Virus record (IMG/VR): IMGVR_UViG_3300043430_000171
Span: 1 to 22,651 of that record
Origin: a virus
Direction: 5' to 3' (one strand)
DNA length: 22,651 bases
In this document: piece by piece, positions 1-8,035 of the stretch
Layout of the letters: every line of letters begins with the position of its first letter
Numbering within the stretch: the stretch's first letter is position 1
Made by a program: the position numbers and the translations under genes
Notes under the pieces: generated by a model
What the model was told of the DNA's origin: nothing
The model's database searches: none
The model's input: only the letters and a program-made list of their open reading frames with translations

Positions 1-516
1 CAGTGTTTTACCGCTAACCGCATTGTCGTTGGTGTAGTTTACGGCCACGTTATGCGCCGTTGCACCGCTTGCCGTAGTGGTCACTAAAAACGGTTTAACG
101 CCTTTTGTGTAGCGCATAGATGGTGTGCCAACCATTGTTTGTGCGGTAGCAGAGTTGAGCGAAATGCCTGGGTAATAACCCTGAATATCCACCAGCATTA
201 AACAGCCCGGTACGGCTGTAGCTACGGCTGAAATTGCGCTCATGTTGATCAAGTGTTTTGTGGCTGGCGATACGTTGCCACCGTGCGGAATGCCGAAAAT
301 TTGCGTACCGTTTCCGGTTGTTTCGTCACATGCACGCCAGTTTAGCGCCGTGCCTGCCCATGCGTTTGCAACGGGCGCACCGTTTAGCATACTCATATCG
401 TACCAGCGGCCAACGGCATAGGCCGAGCCGCCCGTAATTTTGTTAATGTATTGATCAGAATATTTGCCGTTTGTGGTCATCTCGTTGACCAGTGCGTCTA
501 TGCTGCTAAAACCCAT
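1..516 (-). CDS. Phage structural protein, paralogue of the next gene upstream (3' end outside window)
   Basis: I read an open frame of 172 codons from an ATG at 516 to the left edge with no stop, so the C-terminus is missing. It begins MGFSSIDALVNEMT. It shares with the neighbouring 282-aa product an MGF start, a W-x-D-x-SM-x-x-G-x-P-x-x-NA block, a GN-x-(S/A)P-x-x-KH block, an RYT...GVK segment and an NYTN motif. The two are therefore clearly paralogues. The gene starts one base after the stop of that neighbour, so they are translated in series. I do not recognise the family. Its place at the end of the tail-tip module suggests a virion surface or fibre-associated protein, but this is inference from position only. 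Confidence 0.8.
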   Translation of the reverse strand, partial: MGFSSIDALVNEMTTNGKYSDQYINKITGGSAYAVGRWYDMSMLNGAPVANAWAGTALNWRACDETTGNGTQIFGIPHGGNVSPATKHLINMSAISAVATAVPGCLMLVDIQGYYPGISLNSATAQTMVGTPSMRYTKGVKPFLVTTTASGATAHNVAVNYTNDNAVSGKTL

Positions 517-517
517 T

Positions 518-1366
518 TTAAACCCCTGTAAATGTGACGTGCCCGCGCATGCCAATAGATGACGTTGCGCTGGTTTTTTGTATGAAATTTAAATATGCGC
601 CATCATAAACTTGGCGCAATGTTGGGTGCATAAACAAATAATCTATCTCGGTAAACGTGTTGGCCTCGCGCAGTGTGGCTGGCACTAATGGGCGAACCAA
701 AACGAGCGCAACAAAACCGCCCGCGCCCGTGTTTAATTGCACAGACTCAACGCTACGTATCCCAATATCCCCAGCCGCTAAATGCACAAACGGCGAACAA
801 TGCGCACCACTGGCAGCGCCCTTACCTTGAATGCAACCCACGTTCACCGCGTCTAAAAATCGCGTTGTGGTTTTTGCTACGCCGTTGCTGTTTGTGTAAT
901 TGATTGTCATCACCACGCCACCCGTGGTTTGCGGCGTAGTGCAAACGATCATGAGTTTTACGCCCTCGCCGCTTGTGTAGCGCGGTAACGTGGCGATATT
1001 GTCAAACTCTTGAACGTCGGTACTGTCGCAATCTATCAGCGGGTAAAACAGTAAATAATCGCACAACTCAAAATAACCGTGATTTATACCGAACTGAGTA
1101 CCAAAACTTATGCTGCTGATATGTTTTGCTTTTGGCGCAATATTGCCGCCGGAATACAATCCAAAATTGCCCGCGCCGAATAATTGGGTTGATTCGTACT
1201 GCACGCCCACGTAGGCGTTGTATTTTGGCACGCCTGCGCCCATTGACCAGTCTGCCCAATGATCGGATAGCAGCGGTATAGGCGACGATGTTTTTGTGAA
1301 AAAACTATCGTAATTCCAGCCATCCGTTAACGCATCGGCCAGCGGTTTTACACCGCGAAAGCCCAT
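518..1366 (-). CDS. Phage structural protein of unknown family (282 aa)
   Basis: This is a complete frame of 282 residues with an ATG two bases after the stop of the small tail protein upstream. No signal peptide, membrane segment or coiled coil is visible. It is rich in Gly, Thr, Ser and aromatic residues with alternating hydrophobic stretches, as expected for a mostly beta virion protein. The first 170 residues align by eye with the truncated protein that follows it. The function is not recognised; the position downstream of the host-specificity protein and of two tail-fibre-type proteins suggests a tail appendage or decoration role. A capsid-related role cannot be excluded, because the motif set does not match a family I can name. 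Confidence 0.85.
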   Translation of the reverse strand: MGFRGVKPLADALTDGWNYDSFFTKTSSPIPLLSDHWADWSMGAGVPKYNAYVGVQYESTQLFGAGNFGLYSGGNIAPKAKHISSISFGTQFGINHGYFELCDYLLFYPLIDCDSTDVQEFDNIATLPRYTSGEGVKLMIVCTTPQTTGGVVMTINYTNSNGVAKTTTRFLDAVNVGCIQGKGAASGAHCSPFVHLAAGDIGIRSVESVQLNTGAGGFVALVLVRPLVPATLREANTFTEIDYLFMHPTLRQVYDGAYLNFIQKTSATSSIGMRGHVTFTGV

Positions 1367-1368
1367 GA

Positions 1369-1776
1369 TTAATCCTCGCTACAAACGAGCGCGGCTGCTG
1401 AGAATTGCGGCTGAATGCCAGAGCTGATATTTAACGATGCGCTTAAAGCACCACTATATAAAATCTGACCTGCACCACTCAACACAGTGCCAACGCTAAA
1501 ATGCGTAGCAGTAGCAGAGCCAGCGGTACACTGTGGGAACTGTAGCAATGCAGCGTTTGAGAAATTCGAGCCGCCGTCAGTCCAGCCCGTAGCTTTTGTA
1601 ACGCTCACGCGCGCATAGCCAGTGTACGCCGCCTCGCTGGTGGTTTGCGTGCCTGCTTCGCCTGGGTCTGCAGTGTGCAATGCGATATACACGTTAGGGT
1701 TAGCGCGCCACGCGGGATCGGTGCCTACTAAAATCATTTTTAAAATATCGTTTTCGGTTGTGTTGCTTTTGCTCAT
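1369..1776 (-). CDS. Small tail fibre-type structural protein
   Basis: This 135-aa protein starts MSKSNTTENDILKMIL and then reads VYIALHTADPGEAGTQ, with a YTGYARV segment near residue 52 and a short hydrophobic, glycine-rich C-terminal half. The pattern 'ALHT-x-DPGEAGT ... GYAR' is familiar from small phage proteins annotated as tail fibre or Gp80-like structural proteins. The ATG at 1776 has a GAGG Shine-Dalgarno about 8 nt upstream. An intrinsic terminator lies between it and the gene upstream, so its expression in the late operon would depend on readthrough or antitermination. The exact location in the virion cannot be told from sequence. Confidence 0.75.
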   Translation of the reverse strand: MSKSNTTENDILKMILVGTDPAWRANPNVYIALHTADPGEAGTQTTSEAAYTGYARVSVTKATGWTDGGSNFSNAALLQFPQCTAGSATATHFSVGTVLSGAGQILYSGALSASLNISSGIQPQFSAAALVCSED

Positions 1777-1799
1777 GGTAAAACCTCGAAAAATGGGTG

Positions 1800-1831
1800 T
1801 AAAAAAACCCGCCGCAGCGGGTTTGTTTTTC
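1800..1831 (-). terminator. Intrinsic terminator within tail-fibre genes
   Basis: On the minus strand a short perfect stem, AACCCGC paired with GCGGGTT around a TGCG loop, is followed by a run of seven Ts. A-rich sequence on the other side makes it potentially bidirectional. It separates the DUF2793-like gene from the three genes at the left end. Confidence 0.8.
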
Positions 1832-1848
1832 TAACAATTAATAAATGT

Positions 1849-2214
1849 TTAACCGATTTTCATTAAACCGTTGGCTGTGCCATCGGTGTAATAAAACCCT
1901 GAGAGCGTTGTCGCGAGCGTGAGCGTTGTGCTACCCAATTTTATTGAAAGCGTAGCTGTGCCTAGGTTATGCACGCAAAAAAAACGCTTGCTGGCGGGCA
2001 ATGTTAAATCACGCGCAACCGTGTGGCCGCTGCAGAAGAGCATAAAATATTTTTTAAAATCTTCTGCGCTAACTGTTGCGTTTGCGGCCGTTAAATCCAC
2101 CGGCAAAAAATCTTGCGTGGCAGACTCCAAACCGCGAACCATTTCGTTTGCTGTCACAAATTGATCTACCTGACCACTGGCCAGCTCTGTTAAACCGAGA
2201 ATAGGAGTTGTCAT
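1849..2214 (-). CDS. Small tail protein with DUF2793-like N-terminus
   Basis: I place the start at the ATG at 2214 (121 aa, MTTPILGLTELASGQ) rather than the longer frame, because AGG lies 6 nt upstream and the TTP-x-LGL-x-x-L-x-x-GQ-x-x-x-x-VT-x-NE pattern is the usual N-terminus of DUF2793-type phage fibre proteins. The C-terminal half (DLTLPASKRFFCVHNLGTA and onwards) is a short beta-sandwich-like segment with a final YYTDGTANG, common at the end of small phage tail proteins. It begins eight bases after the stop of the tip protein. It is much shorter than typical DUF2793 proteins, so it may be an adaptor or an N-terminal domain standing alone. Its function is inferred. Confidence 0.7.
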   Translation of the reverse strand: MTTPILGLTELASGQVDQFVTANEMVRGLESATQDFLPVDLTAANATVSAEDFKKYFMLFCSGHTVARDLTLPASKRFFCVHNLGTATLSIKLGSTTLTLATTLSGFYYTDGTANGLMKIG

Positions 2215-2221
2215 TAAAACC

Positions 2222-5200
2222 TCATACAGGATTTGGGTGTTGCTGCGACGGCGGCACAAATGCGCTGGTGTAGCGCGCCGCCATTGTTTGACGTAAATTA
2301 CAAAAATATGCGCTCAACGATGACGCACCACCGTTGAAATTTGCACCAACATATAAATACGCTGTCGCAAACGTTAAATTGCTAGGAAGGCTCCCGGTCA
2401 ACAACAGCGGCGAGCCCTCATAATAAAAATAATGCACGCCGGCACGCCTAACCCATGCAAAATGCCGCCACTCAAAATTCGCCAAACCAACAGCCCCCGA
2501 CAAATTATAATTGGAGCCCCCAGAAAGAGCATTAACGCGCACAGAATCATCCCTAATAATCAACTGCCAATAACCCGACCCCGAACCCACGCACAAAACG
2601 CTGTTGCCAGAAACACTGTCTTTGTCAACCAAAAACAAATCAAACTCAATCGTAAAATCAACAGTACCCAAACCCAACTGACTGCTATACGCGACAGTCA
2701 AAAAATCGCCAGAACCATCAAATACAGCGCTCGACCCACCATTTTTAAATTCGGCGGTGCTAATTTTTGCATCACCATTTGCAACAACCGTTTTGGGCGT
2801 GAGCGATAAATCTGTAAACACCGTTGACCCGTTTGCTCCATTGCAATTTAATTGCAGTACAACAAAATCGCGATACAGATCACCCTCGCCCACAAACTCT
2901 CGACCCACAACATAACCGCGCCCAACGGCGGCCGAAACCTGATATATTTTTACAGAAAATGCAACTGGCAAAACGCCAAAATCGGCCACCTGATCCGTCG
3001 CTGAATAAATAAATTCCGCAGAAAAAACCTGATATGTATTTTTTAAAACGCCGCTATCGTAAATCTCAATGTCAAATTTTGATTCTTGCTCTCCGGCCGG
3101 CGCTGGCATACCCGTTGCCCACTGCGATGAGGCCATACGAGATCGCGGACTGAACGTGATAGTCCAAGTCTCAACATCCAAAACCCCATCAATATTCACC
3201 GGCGAAAGAGGCTTTAAATTTACACCGCGATACGTAAAATCAATTTCAGCCGCAAGTTGCGCATCTTGCCCTGTAGTTACCGATTTGAATTTTCTGGGGG
3301 AGTTTAGCGCTACTGCATCCGCGCCAATAAATGCATTGTCTGGGTCATCTAATAGCACCAGCAAATCGCCCGCGACATGCAGTGCACCAGCCCATTCTGT
3401 GCCAAACAAACCGCGTACAAACGTGCTCAATTTTAATGTGGTGCCAACCAACGTTGCATTTGCGTACTGAATTATTTCCCAGCGACCATCTACACCATAA
3501 GCGCAATAATTTTTCCCCGTTAACATTTGCGCTTCAGAGATTGAAAAAAAATCACCGGTAATAATATTTATTTCCAATTCGCCCACGCGGTTTATGACAA
3601 AATAATCACCAGCATCTAAATAATTTACCGCGCGCGCAATCGTGCAATTGGCAGGAAACGCTTGTATTGCATCGTAAGTTTGGCCGCTATCAATACTGCG
3701 CAGCAACACCCCGCCCCTCCAGTTTGGGCCACCGCTCATTACAGCACCAAAACCGTAGCCGGTTGTACCCTGCGCAATAGCCGGGATATCTAAAATAACT
3801 GCCAGCGATGCAGCCACCAGCGAAATATTTTCACTGGGCGGTGTAACAGCAACACCCACCGCACCGCTTTGATAAACCGCAGGCTCCGCACGGCGCGCAG
3901 AAACCTGAACGCGCTGATCAGCGGTGTAGGTGATGCTGGATATACGCACAACAACCCATACCCCCGCTGCAACCTCTGCAGTAACCACGTTAGACGGTTT
4001 TAGATATAGATATTTTTGAGGCCAAGAAAACTCGTAACTATCACGCTCAGCCCACGCTAAATTTATTAAAACATCCACCAATTTTGCAGCGTCATCCGCC
4101 GACAAAACAATTGCTAACTGCTGATTACGCTCGCTCACCGAGCGCGATGGAAAATCTGCATATTGCGTGCCGGTATCGTACTCCCTGTTGTAATCGATGT
4201 AGACGATAGAGTAGCGGCTAGGCAGTTGCGATTCGGTTTCGCGGTCTCGCCGAACCAGAGCGCCGGGCGAATCACCAGCGGCGCGCGCATCGCACTCAGA
4301 AAGCGGAATTGTTGCAACAGAACTACCGCCGCGCTTTACCGCTTTAATTGTGTAGCCGTCCTCAATTAAATCAAATAAATATGCAATTTGCAGCGGCCCA
4401 ATTTTGCCGCGCGCACTACCAGCCTCTGTTATTTTATACCCAGCAACATAATCATTTTCTAACGCGGTTAAATCGCGCAATGCTGGAGCAACACCGGCTG
4501 CAGACATGTGCCGCCCAACTATTTTATCCAGCGATATTTTTTGCGCAGTATTAAAATCCTTAATGCGCCATTGCTCGTAATGTATTTTTCCGCCGTCGTA
4601 GACGGTGCTCCACCCCAATACAACAATGCCGCCATACACCGCAAACTGCAGCCCTAGCGGCTGGTCCACCGCACTGAACGCACCAAAAACATAATCACGC
4701 TCAATGTCTAGCGTATAAATGTTGTATTCCCAAATTCTGATCTGAGTGCCGGAGGCCGCCATCGTTGCGCGGTATAATATTTCGTCGTCATACCAAAGCA
4801 TGTAATACGTGCCACCAGAAAAATCATTGGTGGCGCGGCTCAACACAATATCGCCACTGGGCGAGAGTTTTATAATGTGCGCATTATTGATAATAAAATA
4901 ATGGCCATTACCGTAGGCGGCACCAAAAACAGGCTCATCACTCCAATCAAACTCACCCGCGTGTAAGCGGTCACCAAAAACTATTTTCAACCCACCCGAT
5001 GTCGCCCAGCCTGCCACTGTCCACCCCGGCGAATTATCTGGAGGGGTACCGATAGTGGGATCATACTCATGCCAATTCAGCGAGTCATCAAATGTTAACC
5101 CCGGGCTGCGCTGAATATCGGCGCTGTAATCCCTAAACACTCGAGACCAGCCAAACTGCACATCAAATAAATGATCGGTAGCCTCTGACTCGCCATAACT

Positions 5201-6109
5201 TTTGCCCTGCTCTATAAACAACCCGCCGGAAACAGAGAGACTCCGAACCGAGACATGGTTTTGGCGCCACTCGCTTGAACCATAATCATAAATATAGCCG
5301 GGGTATGAAATAATAGATTCGAGGATTTTTTGAAACGGCAGCTCATCAACATCTGTTGAATAACCTGAAATTACCTCCACTTTTATGGGGCAACCCTGCA
5401 GGCCATTACCGTACTCGGTTAAATCAAAATCATAAAAAATAATGTACGCGGTGCCCTCATAGCTGGGGCAATTGCCAACGCCTAGCACAGCCTCCATGCG
5501 CGAATCTGGCTCGGTTTGCGTGCCGTCGCAATACATCCACTTTGGCACCAAATCCTCAGGGAACACAGTGCCAGGCGGTGACCACAACCGCTGCCCAGCA
5601 TTGGCGGCACTCTGCGCAAGCGTTTGCCAATCCACACCCTCGCCCACCGAATAAATTAATTTGCCGCCCGCCCAAATACGGCGAATTTTACTACCGGGCA
5701 TTGCCTCGCCAATTGCGACAGCGAAGGTGGCGAAATAAGTGGTGGTAGTGTAACTGCCCTTTGGAGCGCCGCCCTTGCCACCTGTTTTTTGTTTTTTGGC
5801 TACGGCTTTGTATTCGTTATTTTCTAAATAAATAATGCTGCCCGTGTGCGCAATGGTGCCGTGCAGGGTGGCAAGGCTTACGCCGTAGGCCGAAGAATTA
5901 AACCCTGTATCCCCAAGCGTGGGGCCTTTTAAATCGGGGCCGGGGGGCGGATCTATCATACCGCCGAGAGTAGAACCGATAAGCAGCCCGCGCCCAGCAC
6001 CCATAAGAGTGCCACCTATTGCGGTGGCACCCAAAAACATAAACCCGAGCGCAGCACCAACAACCCCACCAATAACAGTTCCTACTATTTGCCCGGTGGA
6101 TTTACTCAT
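2222..6109 (-). CDS. Tail tip / host-specificity protein (GTA gp15-like, Phage-tail_3) with C-terminal LamG-like domain
   Basis: At 1295 aa this is the largest product in the window. Residues 1-55 form a glycine-rich hydrophobic segment (GGVVGAALGFMFLG) typical of the N-terminus of central tail-tip proteins. Residues about 60-250 hold the YGV...G, FAVAIGEA and IRRIWAGGKLIY motifs of GTA gp15/lambda J-type hubs. Around residues 550-750 the segment GYKITEAGSARGKIGPLQ, the following LFDLIEDGYTIKAVKRGG and a later SRYSIVYIDYNREYDT look like the Phage-tail_3 region. Residues about 1082-1295 look like a concanavalin/LamG jelly roll, suggesting glycan binding. The region about 290-545, rich in W, Y and G, is not part of the usual architecture. 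It overlaps the NlpC/P60 gene by ATGA. Its expected role is to close the tail tube and contact the host receptor. Confidence 0.88.
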   Translation of the reverse strand: MSKSTGQIVGTVIGGVVGAALGFMFLGATAIGGTLMGAGRGLLIGSTLGGMIDPPPGPDLKGPTLGDTGFNSSAYGVSLATLHGTIAHTGSIIYLENNEYKAVAKKQKTGGKGGAPKGSYTTTTYFATFAVAIGEAMPGSKIRRIWAGGKLIYSVGEGVDWQTLAQSAANAGQRLWSPPGTVFPEDLVPKWMYCDGTQTEPDSRMEAVLGVGNCPSYEGTAYIIFYDFDLTEYGNGLQGCPIKVEVISGYSTDVDELPFQKILESIISYPGYIYDYGSSEWRQNHVSVRSLSVSGGLFIEQGKSYGESEATDHLFDVQFGWSRVFRDYSADIQRSPGLTFDDSLNWHEYDPTIGTPPDNSPGWTVAGWATSGGLKIVFGDRLHAGEFDWSDEPVFGAAYGNGHYFIINNAHIIKLSPSGDIVLSRATNDFSGGTYYMLWYDDEILYRATMAASGTQIRIWEYNIYTLDIERDYVFGAFSAVDQPLGLQFAVYGGIVVLGWSTVYDGGKIHYEQWRIKDFNTAQKISLDKIVGRHMSAAGVAPALRDLTALENDYVAGYKITEAGSARGKIGPLQIAYLFDLIEDGYTIKAVKRGGSSVATIPLSECDARAAGDSPGALVRRDRETESQLPSRYSIVYIDYNREYDTGTQYADFPSRSVSERNQQLAIVLSADDAAKLVDVLINLAWAERDSYEFSWPQKYLYLKPSNVVTAEVAAGVWVVVRISSITYTADQRVQVSARRAEPAVYQSGAVGVAVTPPSENISLVAASLAVILDIPAIAQGTTGYGFGAVMSGGPNWRGGVLLRSIDSGQTYDAIQAFPANCTIARAVNYLDAGDYFVINRVGELEINIITGDFFSISEAQMLTGKNYCAYGVDGRWEIIQYANATLVGTTLKLSTFVRGLFGTEWAGALHVAGDLLVLLDDPDNAFIGADAVALNSPRKFKSVTTGQDAQLAAEIDFTYRGVNLKPLSPVNIDGVLDVETWTITFSPRSRMASSQWATGMPAPAGEQESKFDIEIYDSGVLKNTYQVFSAEFIYSATDQVADFGVLPVAFSVKIYQVSAAVGRGYVVGREFVGEGDLYRDFVVLQLNCNGANGSTVFTDLSLTPKTVVANGDAKISTAEFKNGGSSAVFDGSGDFLTVAYSSQLGLGTVDFTIEFDLFLVDKDSVSGNSVLCVGSGSGYWQLIIRDDSVRVNALSGGSNYNLSGAVGLANFEWRHFAWVRRAGVHYFYYEGSPLLLTGSLPSNLTFATAYLYVGANFNGGASSLSAYFCNLRQTMAARYTSAFVPPSQQHPNPV

Positions 6110-6540
6110 TTCACAAACCTATAAACAGCGGTTATTTTTTTAAGCCATGCATCATCAATGCGTTGCTCTACAGTGCGGCCAATATCATCGTAAGCGTGAA
6201 TCATGTAGCCGTTGCCCGCGTAAATTCCCAAATGATTTGGCGCGGCTTTTATGCTCATTAAAATCACATCGCCCGCCGCCATTTCTGCAACCGGTACCTC
6301 AATTAAATTGGGTTGCGCGTTTAAAAATTCTTGCAATGAATTTCTATAAGGCAAACGTGGGTAGCCTTGCATATCGGCATGCTCAATACCCAATCTTTTT
6401 GCGCAATGAATAATTACACCGGCACAATCTAAACCGCCGCAATAGGCATCACCAAATTTTTCACCATAGCCACATAAACGGCCTTGGTGCCTAAAGGGTG
6501 TGTTTAGGCACTCGCGGGCGTAACTAACAACATCATTCAT
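6106..6540 (-). CDS. NlpC/P60-family tail peptidase (GTA gp14-like)
   Basis: The 144-aa protein starts at the ATG at 6540, which shares a base with the upstream stop (TAATG); the frame is open further upstream but has no comparable start. It shows the NlpC/P60 cysteine peptidase layout: catalytic Cys39 in GGLDCAGV, His103 in NHLGIYAG and a third polar residue, His115, in GYMIHAYDD. Such proteins form part of the tail tip and cut peptidoglycan cross-bridges during DNA entry. It sits between the DUF2163 protein and the giant tip protein, exactly as gp14 does in the RcGTA tail cluster. The catalytic residues look intact. Confidence 0.93.
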   Translation of the reverse strand: MNDVVSYARECLNTPFRHQGRLCGYGEKFGDAYCGGLDCAGVIIHCAKRLGIEHADMQGYPRLPYRNSLQEFLNAQPNLIEVPVAEMAAGDVILMSIKAAPNHLGIYAGNGYMIHAYDDIGRTVEQRIDDAWLKKITAVYRFVK

Positions 6541-7403
6541 TATTGAGCGCCGAATTTTGATACGGTGGATTGTTGAGGAACATGCGGGAACCCTCCAAAG
6601 CGTTTTCCGTTGGCGAATTTTGTAATGCAATCTTCTGTGAAACGTTTTCTGCAACCGGCGCGAATAATAAATTCATCGCCAATTTGCGGCGTGTAATAAA
6701 ACGGGTATGAAAGTGTAATAGTGCCATCTGCCAAATAGGTTTTTACAAAGGTATAACTCAGGCCCGCATTCAAACCCGTGGTAAAGGTGATTTCACCATT
6801 GCCAAACCAATCCGCAGCGTACACACCATTAAACGCCGAGGCGCGAAACACCATGGCGCTGGTTACGCTGGTCACAGTGCCAGCATGATCATGGGTGGCA
6901 GAATCAATTTTGCAGCGGCTTTTATCGCTAGCAATCAGCTCACCGTTTACATGCGAATCTGTAAAAAAATATAAGCACCCGGGCGTAATTAATCGGCCAG
7001 TGGTTTGGTTTAATAAATCCATTAGGGACAATAATTCAACGGTGTAGCGCTCATCCTCTTCACGGGTTTTGCCCATGATATAAACGCGATCTTCCTCTTC
7101 ATCCTCAACGGGGCTTGCCCAATCGGTGAAGAAGGAATACACATAGGCACCATCCCATTTGGCGCTATCAATTTGTTCGCGCGTGATTGCATCCACACTG
7201 TAAACGCTACCGATATCGATAACCGTTGCACCGCCCTCAACCGTGGCGCTTACATCGGTTTTGGTAGCAATATCGCCACTTTCGTATACCGTGGCATTGC
7301 TCATGGTAAGTGCCATTGGGTAACGCAACACAAAGCGCAAAATGGTGCCGTCTTTCGCTTCAAAACGAATGCATTGGGTGCGGCGTTCTAGGTTTACGGT
7401 CAT
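6540..7403 (-). CDS. DUF2163 / BR0599-family tail tip protein (GTA gp13-like)
   Basis: This 287-aa protein starts with a beta-rich N-terminal half (CIRFEAKDG, LRYPMALTM). It ends in a conserved cysteine segment, AGCRKRFTEDC followed by KFANGKRFGGFPHVP, which is the hallmark of the phage BR0599/DUF2163 C-terminus and related to lambda gpL-type hub proteins. The two visible cysteines here would be part of the metal or cluster site of that family. It overlaps the DUF2460 gene by ATGA and the NlpC gene by TAATG. It is expected to act as a tail hub protein linking the distal tail ring to the peptidase and tip protein. Confidence 0.9.
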   Translation of the reverse strand: MTVNLERRTQCIRFEAKDGTILRFVLRYPMALTMSNATVYESGDIATKTDVSATVEGGATVIDIGSVYSVDAITREQIDSAKWDGAYVYSFFTDWASPVEDEEEDRVYIMGKTREEDERYTVELLSLMDLLNQTTGRLITPGCLYFFTDSHVNGELIASDKSRCKIDSATHDHAGTVTSVTSAMVFRASAFNGVYAADWFGNGEITFTTGLNAGLSYTFVKTYLADGTITLSYPFYYTPQIGDEFIIRAGCRKRFTEDCITKFANGKRFGGFPHVPQQSTVSKFGAQ

Positions 7404-8035
7404 GGGTTTAGCACCTCAATTAGCGCAATGCCGCTAATTTCTCGCCAGCCTTTTTCTAGTGCGCTTACATCAAACGAATCGACAAATGCACAGGGGATAT
7501 CGAATTTACAGCCGCCCGTTACCGCACCCACAGGCGCAACACTAAAGGTGACCATGCCGGTGGTGTAATCCACCGTGAAACCTGTAGTAACCACAACGCC
7601 AGCCACTGCAATTTTTGCAGTATTTGCATGGGGTTTATGTAACAAACGCTTGGGGCGGCCAATGGTGGGCAATGCAGCTTGGCCTAGGCCGTATTCTTTT
7701 TGCAGCTGGTAAACCGTGGCAGAAATTTGTTTTAAGGTGCAATCCAGCGCGGTAGGTTCACTCACACCGTCTTGCGCGGTGGTGTGGTCATCATGCGCGT
7801 ACACACGAAACGCAGCGTAAGAGCCGTACACGCGGCGGTACAGACTAACCACGCTCGCCGCAAGGTCAGTATTTTTTTTAATGTAGTCAAACGAAAAAGC
7901 GTATTGCGGCACCGGTGAAATTAATTTTGTGTAGCGGTTATTTGCGGAATCAACGCTAACATCCACCGAAAACATTTCTTGGCTTTGCATGCCAATGCGC
8001 ACAGCAATAGGCAAGCGATCTTCTAAGAATGGCAT
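7400..8035 (-). CDS. DUF2460 distal tail protein (Dit-like, GTA gp12-like)
   Basis: The 211-aa product begins MPFLEDRLPIAVRIGMQ and contains NRYTKLISPVPQYAFSF and a central FRVYAHDDHTT segment, with an I-x-RPKRL motif near residue 125. This is the layout of DUF2460 proteins, which form the distal tail ring in phages and gene transfer agents. It starts on a TAATG overlap with the tape measure gene and overlaps the next gene by ATGA. Identification is by family pattern and synteny (tape measure - DUF2460 - DUF2163 - NlpC - tip). Confidence 0.9.
   Translation of the reverse strand: MPFLEDRLPIAVRIGMQSQEMFSVDVSVDSANNRYTKLISPVPQYAFSFDYIKKNTDLAASVVSLYRRVYGSYAAFRVYAHDDHTTAQDGVSEPTALDCTLKQISATVYQLQKEYGLGQAALPTIGRPKRLLHKPHANTAKIAVAGVVVTTGFTVDYTTGMVTFSVAPVGAVTGGCKFDIPCAFVDSFDVSALEKGWREISGIALIEVLNP

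Noticed and set aside
673-903. Plus-strand frames throughout the window
   Set aside because: All plus-strand frames checked lie opposite well-supported minus-strand genes, show low-complexity or basic compositions and carry no recognised domains, so they are treated as shadows.
1-1366. Diversity-generating retroelement target
   Set aside because: No reverse transcriptase, template repeat or adenine-biased variable segment is visible in the window; the similarity between the two genes is at protein level and spread over their whole length.
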